Position numbers and translations under genes: made by a program. A DNA stretch of 12,687 nucleotides, from assembly GCA_045106735.1 (NCBI GenBank), contig JBGCEZ010000063.1, positions 1 through 12,687 on the forward strand, read 5' to 3'. The notes under the pieces are model-generated. The model was not told the origin of the DNA. It saw only the letters and a program-made list of their open reading frames with translations, and made no database searches. This stretch comes from JBGCEZ01 sp045106735. Its GTDB lineage: Bacteria > Planctomycetota > Phycisphaerae > Phycisphaerales > SM1A02. This document shows, piece after piece, positions 1-7,023 of this stretch (position 1 is the stretch's first letter; every line of letters starts with the position of its first letter).

Positions 1-967
1 GAGTCATGGGCGAACGGCCGGTGCCGCCCTGGGTCAGCATCGGGTGGTCGCCCTCGAGGCTGTCGCTCAGGATCTTGGCGATGCCGAAGTCGAGGATCTT
101 GGGCGTCCCGTCCTCGGTCACCATGATGTTGGCCGGCTTCAAGTCGCGGTGGATGATCGCGTTGCCGTGGACGTGCTCGATGCCCTCGCAGATGCGGCAG
201 AACAGGTCCAGGCGCTGGCGGACCGACAGTTCGTGCCGGTCGGCGTACCGGTCGATCTCGTTGCCTTCGACGAAGTCGAGCACGAAGTAGGGCCGGCCCT
301 CGACCTCGCCGTGCCCCAGGAAGCGGGCGACGCACGGATGGTCCAGCCCGGCCAGCACGCGGATCTCGCGCTCGAATCGGGCCCGGGCCTCGCGGGTGAC
401 GAAGCCCTGCCGGACCAGCTTGATCGCCACCAGGCGGCGCTGCTGCAACGTGGTGTCGCGCCCGAGGAACACGGTGCCCATGCCGCCCTCGGCGATGCGG
501 CGGATCAGTTCGTACTTGCCGACGCGGCTCGGATCCTCACGTCGCAGGCCTTCGCGGCCACCGGTTGACGATGAGGCGGACGCTGACGCACGTCCACCGG
601 ACCGCGGATTCGAGGCTCCGCCGGAAGCAGAACCCGACCCAAGCCCCGCACCCGCTCGCGAGCCCGGCCCCACGCCGGCTCCGGCGCCGGAGCGCGGTCC
701 AACCCCAAGCCCGTAGCCAGCCGCCGCTCCCGCCCCGAACCCGGCGCCCGCGCCAGCTGGTCCTGCGGCCCCTGCGGCCGAAGCACGCGAGCCAAAGTGT
801 GAGGCCGGACGCCCGTCCGGCTGCCCGGGGCTCGAAAGCGGCCGGGCCCCGAAAGCGGTCGCTCCGCAGGCCGTTTCCTCGTTCGGATCGGGGCCGGACG
901 GCACGGTCTCCGCCGACGGATCGACGGGTTCCAGCGGTCCTCCGGATGTTCCACGCGAGTCAGACAT
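1..967 (-). CDS. Hanks-type Ser/Thr protein kinase, N-terminal part (cut by window edge)
   Basis: This frame opens with an ATG at 967-965, preceded by AGGAG (975-979) at a 7-nt spacing, and runs without a stop off the left edge, giving 322 codons. The kinase domain begins near residue 150. Visible are a glycine-rich loop (GGMGTVF, about 161-167), the VAIK lysine (K183), the catalytic loop HRDLKPAN (273-280), the DFG motif (293-295), and the start of the activation loop ending GGTGRSPMT at residue 322. The APE region and C-lobe lie outside the window. Residues 1-143 are not kinase; about 64-138 are almost entirely Gly, Ala and Ser, with no membrane segment. Such kinases phosphorylate Ser/Thr of unknown targets, and planctomycete versions often carry sensor or repeat domains after the kinase, which cannot be seen here. 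The family call is secure; substrate and C-terminal architecture are unknown. The gene is separated from the hydrolase upstream by 674 nt that include a repeat array, so it is probably transcribed independently. Confidence 0.93.
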   Translation of the reverse strand, partial: MSDSRGTSGGPLEPVDPSAETVPSGPDPNEETACGATAFGARPLSSPGQPDGRPASHFGSRASAAGAAGPAGAGAGFGAGAAAGYGLGVGPRSGAGAGVGPGSRAGAGLGSGSASGGASNPRSGGRASASASSSTGGREGLRREDPSRVGKYELIRRIAEGGMGTVFLGRDTTLQQRRLVAIKLVRQGFVTREARARFEREIRVLAGLDHPCVARFLGHGEVEGRPYFVLDFVEGNEIDRYADRHELSVRQRLDLFCRICEGIEHVHGNAIIHRDLKPANIMVTEDGTPKILDFGIAKILSDSLEGDHPMLTQGGTGRSPMT

Positions 968-1316
968 GGAAAAGCTCCTGCTCCCCGGCCCCCGAATCGA
1001 CGCACGCCCCGATCCGAGTCCCTGGCGGGTTGCCTCGAACGCAGGGCCGATCGGCGTGCACCGGAGCATAAGGCGCAGATGTGCAGGCTGATGCGCGAGA
1101 ATCCGCATCCCGAATGGAGGAAGACTCCAAATCGCTCCCGCCTCGCCAGACGCCGCGGGGTCGCCGCCCCGTCCTGACCGTCTGGCCGAACGAGGGGCGT
1201 GCCGGATGCGGCGGATCCGCGCCGGCGGACCGGGACGCCGCGAATCGGCCGGCTCCCGGGGGCGGCAGTGGCGGCGGGGATTGGGGGGCGGCGGGGCCAC
1301 CGGTGGCTGGGGCACC
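968..1316. other. Gene-free stretch upstream of the kinase, with a G-run cluster
   Basis: No open frame here resembles a known protein or has a convincing ribosome site. The part next to 967 would be the kinase leader and promoter region; I see no clear -35/-10 pair. At 1276-1312 the plus strand has four runs of four or more G (1276-1279, 1283-1288, 1293-1296, 1309-1312) with loops of 3, 4 and 12 nt. The last loop contains the perfect palindrome CCACCGGTGG. This fits the loose pattern of a G-quadruplex with a hairpin loop, but in such GC-rich DNA it may be chance. Confidence 0.4.
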
Positions 1317-1614
1317 GTGAGCCCGGGACCTGGTGACCCGAGAGCCTGAGAGCCTGAGAGCCCGTGAGCCCGGGAGCCAGTGACCTGGTGACCCGGTGAC
1401 CCGGTGACCCCATTGACCCGGAAGCCCGTGACCCGAGAGCCGGTGACCCGAGAGTCCGAGAGCCCGTGACCCGGTGACTCGGGAGCCAGTGACCCGAGAG
1501 CCCGAGAGCCCGAGAGCCCGGGAGCCCGGGAGCCCGTGACCCGGGAGCCGGGAGCCGGGAGCCCGCGGGCCCGTCAGCCCGCGGGCCCGAGAGACCGCGA
1601 GACCGCGAGACCGC
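1317..1614. repeat. Degenerate 8-bp tandem repeat array, about 37 units
   Basis: The plus strand is built from octamers such as GTGACCCG, AGAGCCCG, GGAGCCCG and TGAGCCCG, with occasional 7-bp units. It ends in three perfect copies of GAGACCGC (1591-1614). The consensus is close to NNAGCCCG/NTGACCCG, and the plus strand is nearly free of T. There are no spacers, so this is not CRISPR. The array starts 27 bp beyond the stop codon of the hydrolase gene and lies between it and the kinase. Minus-strand frames stay open through it only because the units lack stop codons. Its function is unknown; it could be a slippage-generated microsatellite or affect the 3' end of the upstream operon. Confidence 0.85.
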
Positions 1615-1641
1615 CAGCTTCCGTTCGCCCCCTTCTCGGGC

Positions 1642-2652
1642 TCACCCGCCGGGCGGCGACCCGGAACCCTCTCCCTCGCCCGCCGTCGCCTCGAGGGACT
1701 CCGGCGCCGAAAGGAACCTCCCAATCGTCCGCCAGTACAGCGATCCGCCCGTCGCGGAAATGTCGTTGTGGCCCGCCCCGGGTAGGACGAGGATCCGGCG
1801 GGGCCCCGAATACGAATCGTGCAGCCGCTGCCCGAGTTCCAGCGGCACGATTCCGTCGCGATCGCCGTGAATGATGAGCATCGGCGCATCGATCTCGGGC
1901 AGCTTGGACACCGAATCGAACGGATGGCCGACGGCCCACAGCAGCCAGCCGAGTCGCTGGTGGCGGGCGACGTCCCGTCCGGACGAAAGCGGCGTGATCA
2001 AGATCAGCCCGGCCAAGATCCGGCCCCTGGCCGCATCGATCGCCACCGCCGACCCGATCGACCGGCCGTAGATGAACGTCTGTTCGGCGGCGAACCCGCG
2101 GGCGGCCAGTTCATCGAGGGCCGCGCGGGCGTCCTGGTACACGCCGGCTTCCGTCGGCCGACCGTCGCTGGTGCCGTACCCGCGGTAGCTGAGCAAGAGC
2201 ACATTCGTGCCCTGCTGGGCCAGAATCATCGCGTCGTCGATCCGTCCGTACGCGTTTCCGGCGTTGCCGTGCAGCATCAGGGTCGCGCGGTCCGAGGCCG
2301 GATTCGCGATGAAGAACGCCTGCAAGCTGGTGCCATCGGCCGCGGTGAGACGCAGTTCTTCGACGCCGGATCGTTGCACCGGACCACGCGAGGGATCCGC
2401 CCGCTCGGGGTGAAACGCCACGAAGTTCACCAGATGAGAGCCGCAGCCTTTCAATGCGACGGCCGCCACGAGAAGAACGCCGAGACGCACCGCCATCCGG
2501 CGGCGATTGATCCAGCCGCGGCGGGTTTGCGCGGTGGAATTCGCCACGTCGGCGATGTCGGCGACGTCGGCCGCAGTCGCGGAGTCGGCGGCATTGGCGT
2601 TGGCATTGGTGTTGGCGTTGGCATCGGCACCGTCCGCTTGAGACTCAGGCAT
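1642..2652 (-). CDS. Membrane-anchored alpha/beta hydrolase, YfhR/BEM46-like
   Basis: The 336-aa protein starts at an ATG inside the last codons of the flavoprotein gene (8-nt overlap), which suggests coupled translation. The frame stays open further upstream, but that part is antiframe to the flavoprotein and is excluded. Residues 11-22 are an Ala/Asn repeat, and 53-68 form a basic-then-hydrophobic segment ending LKGC (Cys70), which resembles a lipobox but has Lys at -2. The hydrolase fold follows: oxyanion motif HGN (128-130), nucleophile elbow GRSIGS (196-201, Ser198), acid Asp266 in HGDRDGIVP, and His295 in GAGHND. A complete Ser-Asp-His triad is therefore visible. The family is serine hydrolases of poorly known substrate, usually with one N-terminal membrane segment. 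The start is uncertain: Met53 (2496) would give a typical short lipoprotein signal, but neither start has a good ribosome site. Confidence 0.88.
   Translation of the reverse strand: MPESQADGADANANTNANANAADSATAADVADIADVANSTAQTRRGWINRRRMAVRLGVLLVAAVALKGCGSHLVNFVAFHPERADPSRGPVQRSGVEELRLTAADGTSLQAFFIANPASDRATLMLHGNAGNAYGRIDDAMILAQQGTNVLLLSYRGYGTSDGRPTEAGVYQDARAALDELAARGFAAEQTFIYGRSIGSAVAIDAARGRILAGLILITPLSSGRDVARHQRLGWLLWAVGHPFDSVSKLPEIDAPMLIIHGDRDGIVPLELGQRLHDSYSGPRRILVLPGAGHNDISATGGSLYWRTIGRFLSAPESLEATAGEGEGSGSPPGG
2591..2631. repeat. GGCRTT-type hexanucleotide repeat coding Ala-Asn dipeptides
   Basis: Plus-strand units such as GGCATT, GGCGTT and GGTGTT follow each other in steps of six. Read on the minus strand they give alternating Ala/Thr and Asn codons near the N-terminus of the hydrolase (residues about 11-22). 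The stretch lies before the membrane segment, so it forms a polar, probably disordered tail. Confidence 0.75.
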
Positions 2653-3193
2653 CGCCGGGGATACCGGTCGGCCGACCGTCGATGCTGAGGCGGTTCTTGT
2701 CCTGCCAGTACTGCTCCACTCCGTCGGTGCCCTTCCGTTCCGCCCAGCGCCGCAGTTGGGGCCGGTCGTCGACGTAGTCGTAGAGCGGGACGCCGGTGCC
2801 GCACGACGTCTGCACCAGATCCACGTGCATGTCGAGCATCTGCCGCGCCCCAGGAATCGGTTCCATGTGGCCGAACAGCTCATCCCAATCCGCCTCGCCG
2901 GGATGGACCGCGCGGGCCTTGCCGTAAAGCCGCAAGATCATCGGCTGCCCCTCAAACGCACACCACATCAGGGTCATGCGCTCGTTCTCGAGCAGATGGG
3001 CCGCCGTCTCATTGCCGCTTCCCGTGACGTTCAGCCAAATGACGCGGTTCGGTCCCAGGACGCGAAGCGAGTCCATGCCCTTTGGCGACACGTTGACCCG
3101 CCCGTCCGGCGCGGCGGTCCCGACAAAGAACATCCGCTGCGCGGCGATGAAGTCTTTCAGTCGATCGGGAATCTCTGGATATCGGCTGCCCAT
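2645..3193 (-). CDS. Pyridoxamine 5'-phosphate oxidase family protein (split-barrel flavoprotein)
   Basis: The 182-aa protein matches throughout a well-spread bacterial family of about 180 aa with a pyridoxamine-phosphate-oxidase-like flavin-binding split barrel. Hallmarks recalled from that family are present: the YPEIPDRLKDFI start (5-16), NVSPKGMDSLRVLGPN (34-49), LTGSGNETAAHLLEN-like text (57-70), CAFEG (78-82), ILRLYGKAR (86-94) and VQTSCGTGVPLY (127-138). The ATG has AAAGGA (3202-3207) 8 nt upstream. No signal peptide is seen, so it should be cytoplasmic. Members probably bind FMN or a related cofactor; the substrate of this group is not established, and a true role in vitamin B6 synthesis should not be assumed. 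It lies 51 nt after the cytochrome fusion gene and overlaps the hydrolase start by 8 nt. Confidence 0.93.
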   Translation of the reverse strand: MGSRYPEIPDRLKDFIAAQRMFFVGTAAPDGRVNVSPKGMDSLRVLGPNRVIWLNVTGSGNETAAHLLENERMTLMWCAFEGQPMILRLYGKARAVHPGEADWDELFGHMEPIPGARQMLDMHVDLVQTSCGTGVPLYDYVDDRPQLRRWAERKGTDGVEQYWQDKNRLSIDGRPTGIPGDA

Positions 3194-3244
3194 TGGCTTC
3201 GTCCTTTGGTCAAGTCGACGGCGAGGGCGGCCCGGAGCACGGCG

Positions 3245-5245
3245 TTACGGCGCCGGCAGCTTGGCCACCCACGGGGCCGGATCATCCCAGAATGTGGCGA
3301 CGCAGTTGCCGCAGCAGAATCCGATGGCCCGGCCCTTGTGGACGATCGTGAACTTCGGATCCACGGGCGCATCGGCCACGGGGCAGATGTCGTTGATCGC
3401 GCGGAGGGCGCCGGGGGCAGTTCCGGCGTCCGGCGACGCGCCGGAGTCGGTGCCCGAGGCATCGGCGGCCAACGCCGCCACGGCTGCCGCTTCAGCATCG
3501 GTGACCTCGGAAGAGAGCTGCACTTCCGGCTCGAGTTCCGGGGCGGGTGCCGCGGCCAACGCGTCGGCATCGATCTGCAACTCTGGACGGTCGGCGGCCA
3601 AACGGGACAACGCATCGGCCGGGAGTTCGCTGCGCCAGGCGTACAACTCCTGCAGCGCCGGCAGCGATGCGATCGCGTCGGCCGAAGCGGCACTGACCGA
3701 CGTGCCGACAATCCGCAGCGTTCGCAGCCGCGGGTGTTCGGCCAGGGCGAGCATCACTTCGTCGCCCGCGGCACTGAACGAAAGGTCGAGTTGCTCGAGT
3801 CGAGGCATGCTCGCGATCACGTCGGCCAATCGATCGTCGGCCGCGGTTCGGGCGAGTGAGAGTTCAGCGATGTGCTCGCGCAGTGGCTCGAGTACCGCGA
3901 TCATTTCACTGGCGTCCATGGCGGGCGTCGCGCCGGCCAAATCGACGGCGAGCCGCCGGCTGCCCAGGTGGACTTCGGCGACGTGGGCGAAGCGGTCGCG
4001 GATCGCGCGGAGGGCAAGGACGGGCGCGGGGCCGGCGGGCTCGAGGGGGCCGATGTTGGAGTTGACATCGGAGCCGATCTTCGCGGTCGTCCCGGCGGCG
4101 AGGCCAGAGACGGTATCGGTGCCGGTGTCGGTGTCGGTGTCGGTGTCCGAACCGATGCCGGCGTGAGAGCCGGCGTTGGCCCCAGTGCCCGTCGGCGCTG
4201 CCGCCGCGGCCTCGGACCCAGACCCGGCCGGCGCGGGGGCGCCGCCTTCAGCCAACGCACCGGCCGCGATCCATGCTTCGATCAGACCGATCTGCTCGGG
4301 CGTCAGTGAGGCACGCGGCGGCGGCGGCATGTGGTCGAAATCGTCCTCGGGCAACGTCACGCGTTCGATGAACGAGCTGGCCGCCGCATCGCCGGGCACC
4401 ACAATCGGCCCGCCGCGACCACCGGCCATGACCGCCTCGTACGAGTGCATGGCCAAACCACCCTTGCTGCGCCGGTCGTTGTGACACTCGTCGCATGAGG
4501 CCTCGATGATCGGCGCAATGTCACGGGCGAAACTGATGGTCTGAACCGCGGCGTCCACCGCGCTGGCGGCGGACGCTCCGTCATCGTTGAAGCCTGCGCC
4601 GACGCCGGGCGCTTCCGCGTCAGGGGCGCCGGTGGCGTCGGTCGCGTCACCCGCGTCACCCGCGTCCGTCGTCCCGGGGGCATCCAGGTCCCCCGCCCCA
4701 CGCGGCAGGGCGCCATCCGCCGGCGCGACCTCGGCTGCTGGTCCTGCTTCCGCGGCCCGGTGTTCGGCCATCGCCCGCCGGATCGGCTCGGTGACGAAGC
4801 CTTCGCCGTGGGTCATCTCCCCGCCGAAGTGCCCGGCGGGAACCAGCACCGCCGCGGTCAGGACCACCACGGCTCGGTAGCCGCGAATCCAGTTGGCCGA
4901 CCACATGATGGCGGCAAGGGCACATCCGGCGGCCACCGCGACGCCGAGCCAGCGGTGGACCTCGAGTTGCGTCAGACCGGCGATCATGTTGGCCGGGTCG
5001 CCCGGTTCCAGCATCGGTTCTGGCGGGCCGCCAAGGAACCAACCGGTCGCGACCGCCGCGCCACTGCCGACGGCCGCCAACCACACGGCAATCCAGCCAA
5101 ACTCGTGCCGCTCGCGACGCTTCCGCAGCATCCGCCACAACTCGGTGGTGACCAACAGGATCACCAACCCGATCGGCAGGTGCAGCACCAGCGGGTGCAA
5201 ACGAGCGGCGGTGGCGATGAGCGTCTCAGTGGTCAACCAGGGCAT
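3245..5245 (-). CDS. DUF2231 membrane / cytochrome c / leucine-rich-repeat / YHS-like fusion protein
   Basis: Numbered from the ATG at 5245 the protein has 666 aa. A DUF2231-like membrane part (LHPLVLHLPIG near 16-26) gives about four hydrophobic segments (about 21-37, 50-72, 99-116, 124-140). An acidic linker leads to a planctomycete-type cytochrome c domain (about 240-331) with haem motif CDECH (251-255) and a likely Met ligand in DHMPPPP (Met306). An Asp-Thr repeat (364-378) precedes a leucine-rich-repeat-like part (about 416-561, with LEQLDLSFSAAG and LRTLRIVGTSVS). The C-terminus (616-664) resembles YHS-type metal-binding domains: CPV (Cys621), then GFCCGNC (Cys644, 645, 648). The cytochrome and later parts should lie outside the cytoplasm. 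Electron transfer or sensing at the membrane is inference. An in-frame GTG at 5287 would add 14 residues; the ATG is preferred because GGA lies 6 nt ahead, but neither site is strong. Confidence 0.9.
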   Translation of the reverse strand: MPWLTTETLIATAARLHPLVLHLPIGLVILLVTTELWRMLRKRRERHEFGWIAVWLAAVGSGAAVATGWFLGGPPEPMLEPGDPANMIAGLTQLEVHRWLGVAVAAGCALAAIMWSANWIRGYRAVVVLTAAVLVPAGHFGGEMTHGEGFVTEPIRRAMAEHRAAEAGPAAEVAPADGALPRGAGDLDAPGTTDAGDAGDATDATGAPDAEAPGVGAGFNDDGASAASAVDAAVQTISFARDIAPIIEASCDECHNDRRSKGGLAMHSYEAVMAGGRGGPIVVPGDAAASSFIERVTLPEDDFDHMPPPPRASLTPEQIGLIEAWIAAGALAEGGAPAPAGSGSEAAAAAPTGTGANAGSHAGIGSDTDTDTDTGTDTVSGLAAGTTAKIGSDVNSNIGPLEPAGPAPVLALRAIRDRFAHVAEVHLGSRRLAVDLAGATPAMDASEMIAVLEPLREHIAELSLARTAADDRLADVIASMPRLEQLDLSFSAAGDEVMLALAEHPRLRTLRIVGTSVSAASADAIASLPALQELYAWRSELPADALSRLAADRPELQIDADALAAAPAPELEPEVQLSSEVTDAEAAAVAALAADASGTDSGASPDAGTAPGALRAINDICPVADAPVDPKFTIVHKGRAIGFCCGNCVATFWDDPAPWVAKLPAP
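4112..4159. repeat. GGTGTC hexanucleotide repeat coding Asp-Thr dipeptides
   Basis: Consecutive GGTGTC units on the plus strand, flanked by variants (GGTATC, GGTGCC), encode alternating Asp and Thr on the minus strand. They fall in the linker between the cytochrome c and leucine-rich-repeat parts of the fusion protein, so length changes in steps of six would keep the frame. Confidence 0.8.
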
Positions 5246-5503
5246 CGTCGATCCAGGGGGCGGGGCGAAAGAGTGGACGTTGGCCACGCGTCCAATTCGA
5301 AGCGAGCAAGCTGGCCCAGCTCAACCCGATCGCGGGACGTTGAGCCTTCCGTGGCCGACGTCGATGGCGGCCGGACCGAGAAACCCGGCCAAGGCGGGCG
5401 GTCCCAGCGGCCGGAGCGGGGCGGCCAGAGCCGGCGGGCCGGAACTGGCCGGAACTGGGCAGTTTCAGCCCGCACCGTCCGGCCATCGTCACGCTGCGCC
5501 GGG
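5246..5503. other. Spacer between DUF1501 and cytochrome-fusion genes with inverted repeats
   Basis: This gap of about 260 nt is long for the cluster and may hold a terminator, a promoter or both. A perfect 6-bp inverted repeat GGCCGG/CCGGCC (5369-5374 and 5385-5390) can form a hairpin with a 10-nt loop, but no U tract follows in the direction of transcription. A direct repeat of GGCCGGAACT occurs twice near 5440-5459. No clear promoter was found. The fusion gene may start at a GTG at 5287, which would shorten the gap to 216 nt. Confidence 0.35.
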
Positions 5504-6991
5504 TCAGGCCAGAATTTCGTGCACCACGCGGCCGAACACGTCGGTCAGGCGGAAGTCGCGCCCCTGATGCCGATGCGTCAGTTGCTCGTGGTTCATGCCC
5601 AACTGATGAAGGATAGTCGCGTGCAGGTCGTGCACGCTCACCGGATCCTTCACGATGTTGTAACCGAAGTCATCGGTCTGCCCGTACGTGATGCCCGGCT
5701 TGATGCCGCCACCGGCCATCCACACGGTGAAGCAGCGCGGATGGTGGTCGCGACCGTAATTCGTTTCACTGAGCGTGCCCTGGCTGTACACCGTCCGGCC
5801 GAATTCGCCGGCCCACAGCACGATCGTGTCGTCCAACAACCCGCGGCGCTTCAGGTCGCGCACCAGCGCCGCTTGCGGTTGATCGACGGCATCGGACTGC
5901 AATCGAATTTCGCGTGGCAGGTTGTTGTGCGCATCCCAGCCACGCATGTAGAGCTGAATGAAACGCACGCCGCGTTCGGCCAGTCGGCGCGCCATCAGGC
6001 AGTTCGACGCGAAGGAACCGGGCGTCTTGACCTGCGGCCCGTACATCTCCAGCGTCTCCGGATCCTCGTCGGAGATGTCCGTGAGCTCCGGCACCGACAT
6101 CTGCATGCGGTAGGCCATCTCGTACTGCGCCATGCGGGCGTGGATCGCGGGATCCATCGCGTCCTTCATTTCGTGTTCGTTCAGTTCGCCGACAAGGTCA
6201 AGCATGCGCCGGCGATCTTCGCGCTGCATGCCATCGGGATCCTTGAGATACAGCACCGGATCGCCACCGGCCCGCAACTGCACGCCCTGGTGTTCGCTTG
6301 GCAGGAAACCACTGCCCCAGAAGCGAGCCGACAACGCCTGCATGTTGCCGTACCCCTGGCTGATGAGCACGACGAATGCCGGCAAGTTCGCGTTCGAACT
6401 TCCCAAGCCGTAGCTCAACCAGGACCCGAAGCTCGGGCGCCCGGGCTGCTGGTGGCCAGTCTGGAAGAACGTGATACCCGGCTCGTGGTTGATCGCTTCG
6501 GTGTGCATCGAATGCACGAAACACAACTCGCGGGCAATCTTCGCGGTGTGCGGCATCAGTTCGCTGATCCACACGCCGTCCATCGCGTTCTCGGCCCGGC
6601 CAAAGCGGAAGATCGACGGCGCGACGGGAAACCGTGCCTGACCGCTGGTCATCCCGGTGAGCCGTTGCCCGTCGCGAATCGAGTCCGGCAGCTCCTGGTC
6701 GAAGCGCCCTCGCAGTCCCGGCTTGTGATCCCACAAGTCGAGCTGACTCGGCGCCCCTTCCATGTGCAAGTAGATGATGCGCTTGGCCTTTGGCCGATGA
6801 TGCGGCAGCCCGGGACCAGAGCCCGCACCGGGCGACGCGGCGAAGTTGCCGGCCGCGGCGGACTCGCCGAGCAGATTCGACAGGGCCATCGCGCCCATCC
6901 CACCGGTCATGGTGCCGGCCATCTGACCAAAGAATCGGCGGCGGGTCATGTCACGCAGGTGTTGTTCGAGGGGATCCATGGGCGTCGTCAT
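5504..6991 (-). CDS. DUF1501 domain protein with twin-arginine signal
   Basis: The 495-aa protein is a full-length DUF1501 member, a family related in fold to alkaline phosphatases and sulfatases and very abundant in planctomycetes. The N-terminus has a twin-arginine signal (RRRFFG at 17-22, then a hydrophobic stretch to about 45), so it is probably exported folded. Family landmarks are the YLHMEGAPSQLDLWDHKP block (74-91), FVHSMHTEAINHEPG (158-172), GWDAHNN (351-357), GEFGRT (395-400) and GRDHHP (413-418). The Asp/His residues in these motifs are candidate metal ligands. The enzyme activity of the family has not been established as far as I know. It starts 32 nt after the PSD1 stop, with GAGG about 10 nt before the ATG. 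An in-frame Met5 is an alternative start. Confidence 0.95.
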   Translation of the reverse strand: MTTPMDPLEQHLRDMTRRRFFGQMAGTMTGGMGAMALSNLLGESAAAGNFAASPGAGSGPGLPHHRPKAKRIIYLHMEGAPSQLDLWDHKPGLRGRFDQELPDSIRDGQRLTGMTSGQARFPVAPSIFRFGRAENAMDGVWISELMPHTAKIARELCFVHSMHTEAINHEPGITFFQTGHQQPGRPSFGSWLSYGLGSSNANLPAFVVLISQGYGNMQALSARFWGSGFLPSEHQGVQLRAGGDPVLYLKDPDGMQREDRRRMLDLVGELNEHEMKDAMDPAIHARMAQYEMAYRMQMSVPELTDISDEDPETLEMYGPQVKTPGSFASNCLMARRLAERGVRFIQLYMRGWDAHNNLPREIRLQSDAVDQPQAALVRDLKRRGLLDDTIVLWAGEFGRTVYSQGTLSETNYGRDHHPRCFTVWMAGGGIKPGITYGQTDDFGYNIVKDPVSVHDLHATILHQLGMNHEQLTHRHQGRDFRLTDVFGRVVHEILA

Positions 6992-7023
6992 CTCGGGGGT
7001 GCCTCAAGCGGCCGCAAGCGGCA

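Noticed and set aside
505..1413. 302-aa minus-strand frame running through the repeat array and the kinase N-terminus
   Set aside because: It overlaps the well-supported kinase frame, reads repetitive Arg/Ser/Gly/Leu text through the octamers, and matches no family.
1317..1614. CRISPR array
   Set aside because: Units are 7-8 bp, contiguous and degenerate, with no spacers and no cas genes nearby.
2653..2883. Upstream extension of the hydrolase frame
   Set aside because: These 77 codons are fully inside the flavoprotein gene in another frame and translate to Cys/Arg/Thr-rich nonsense.
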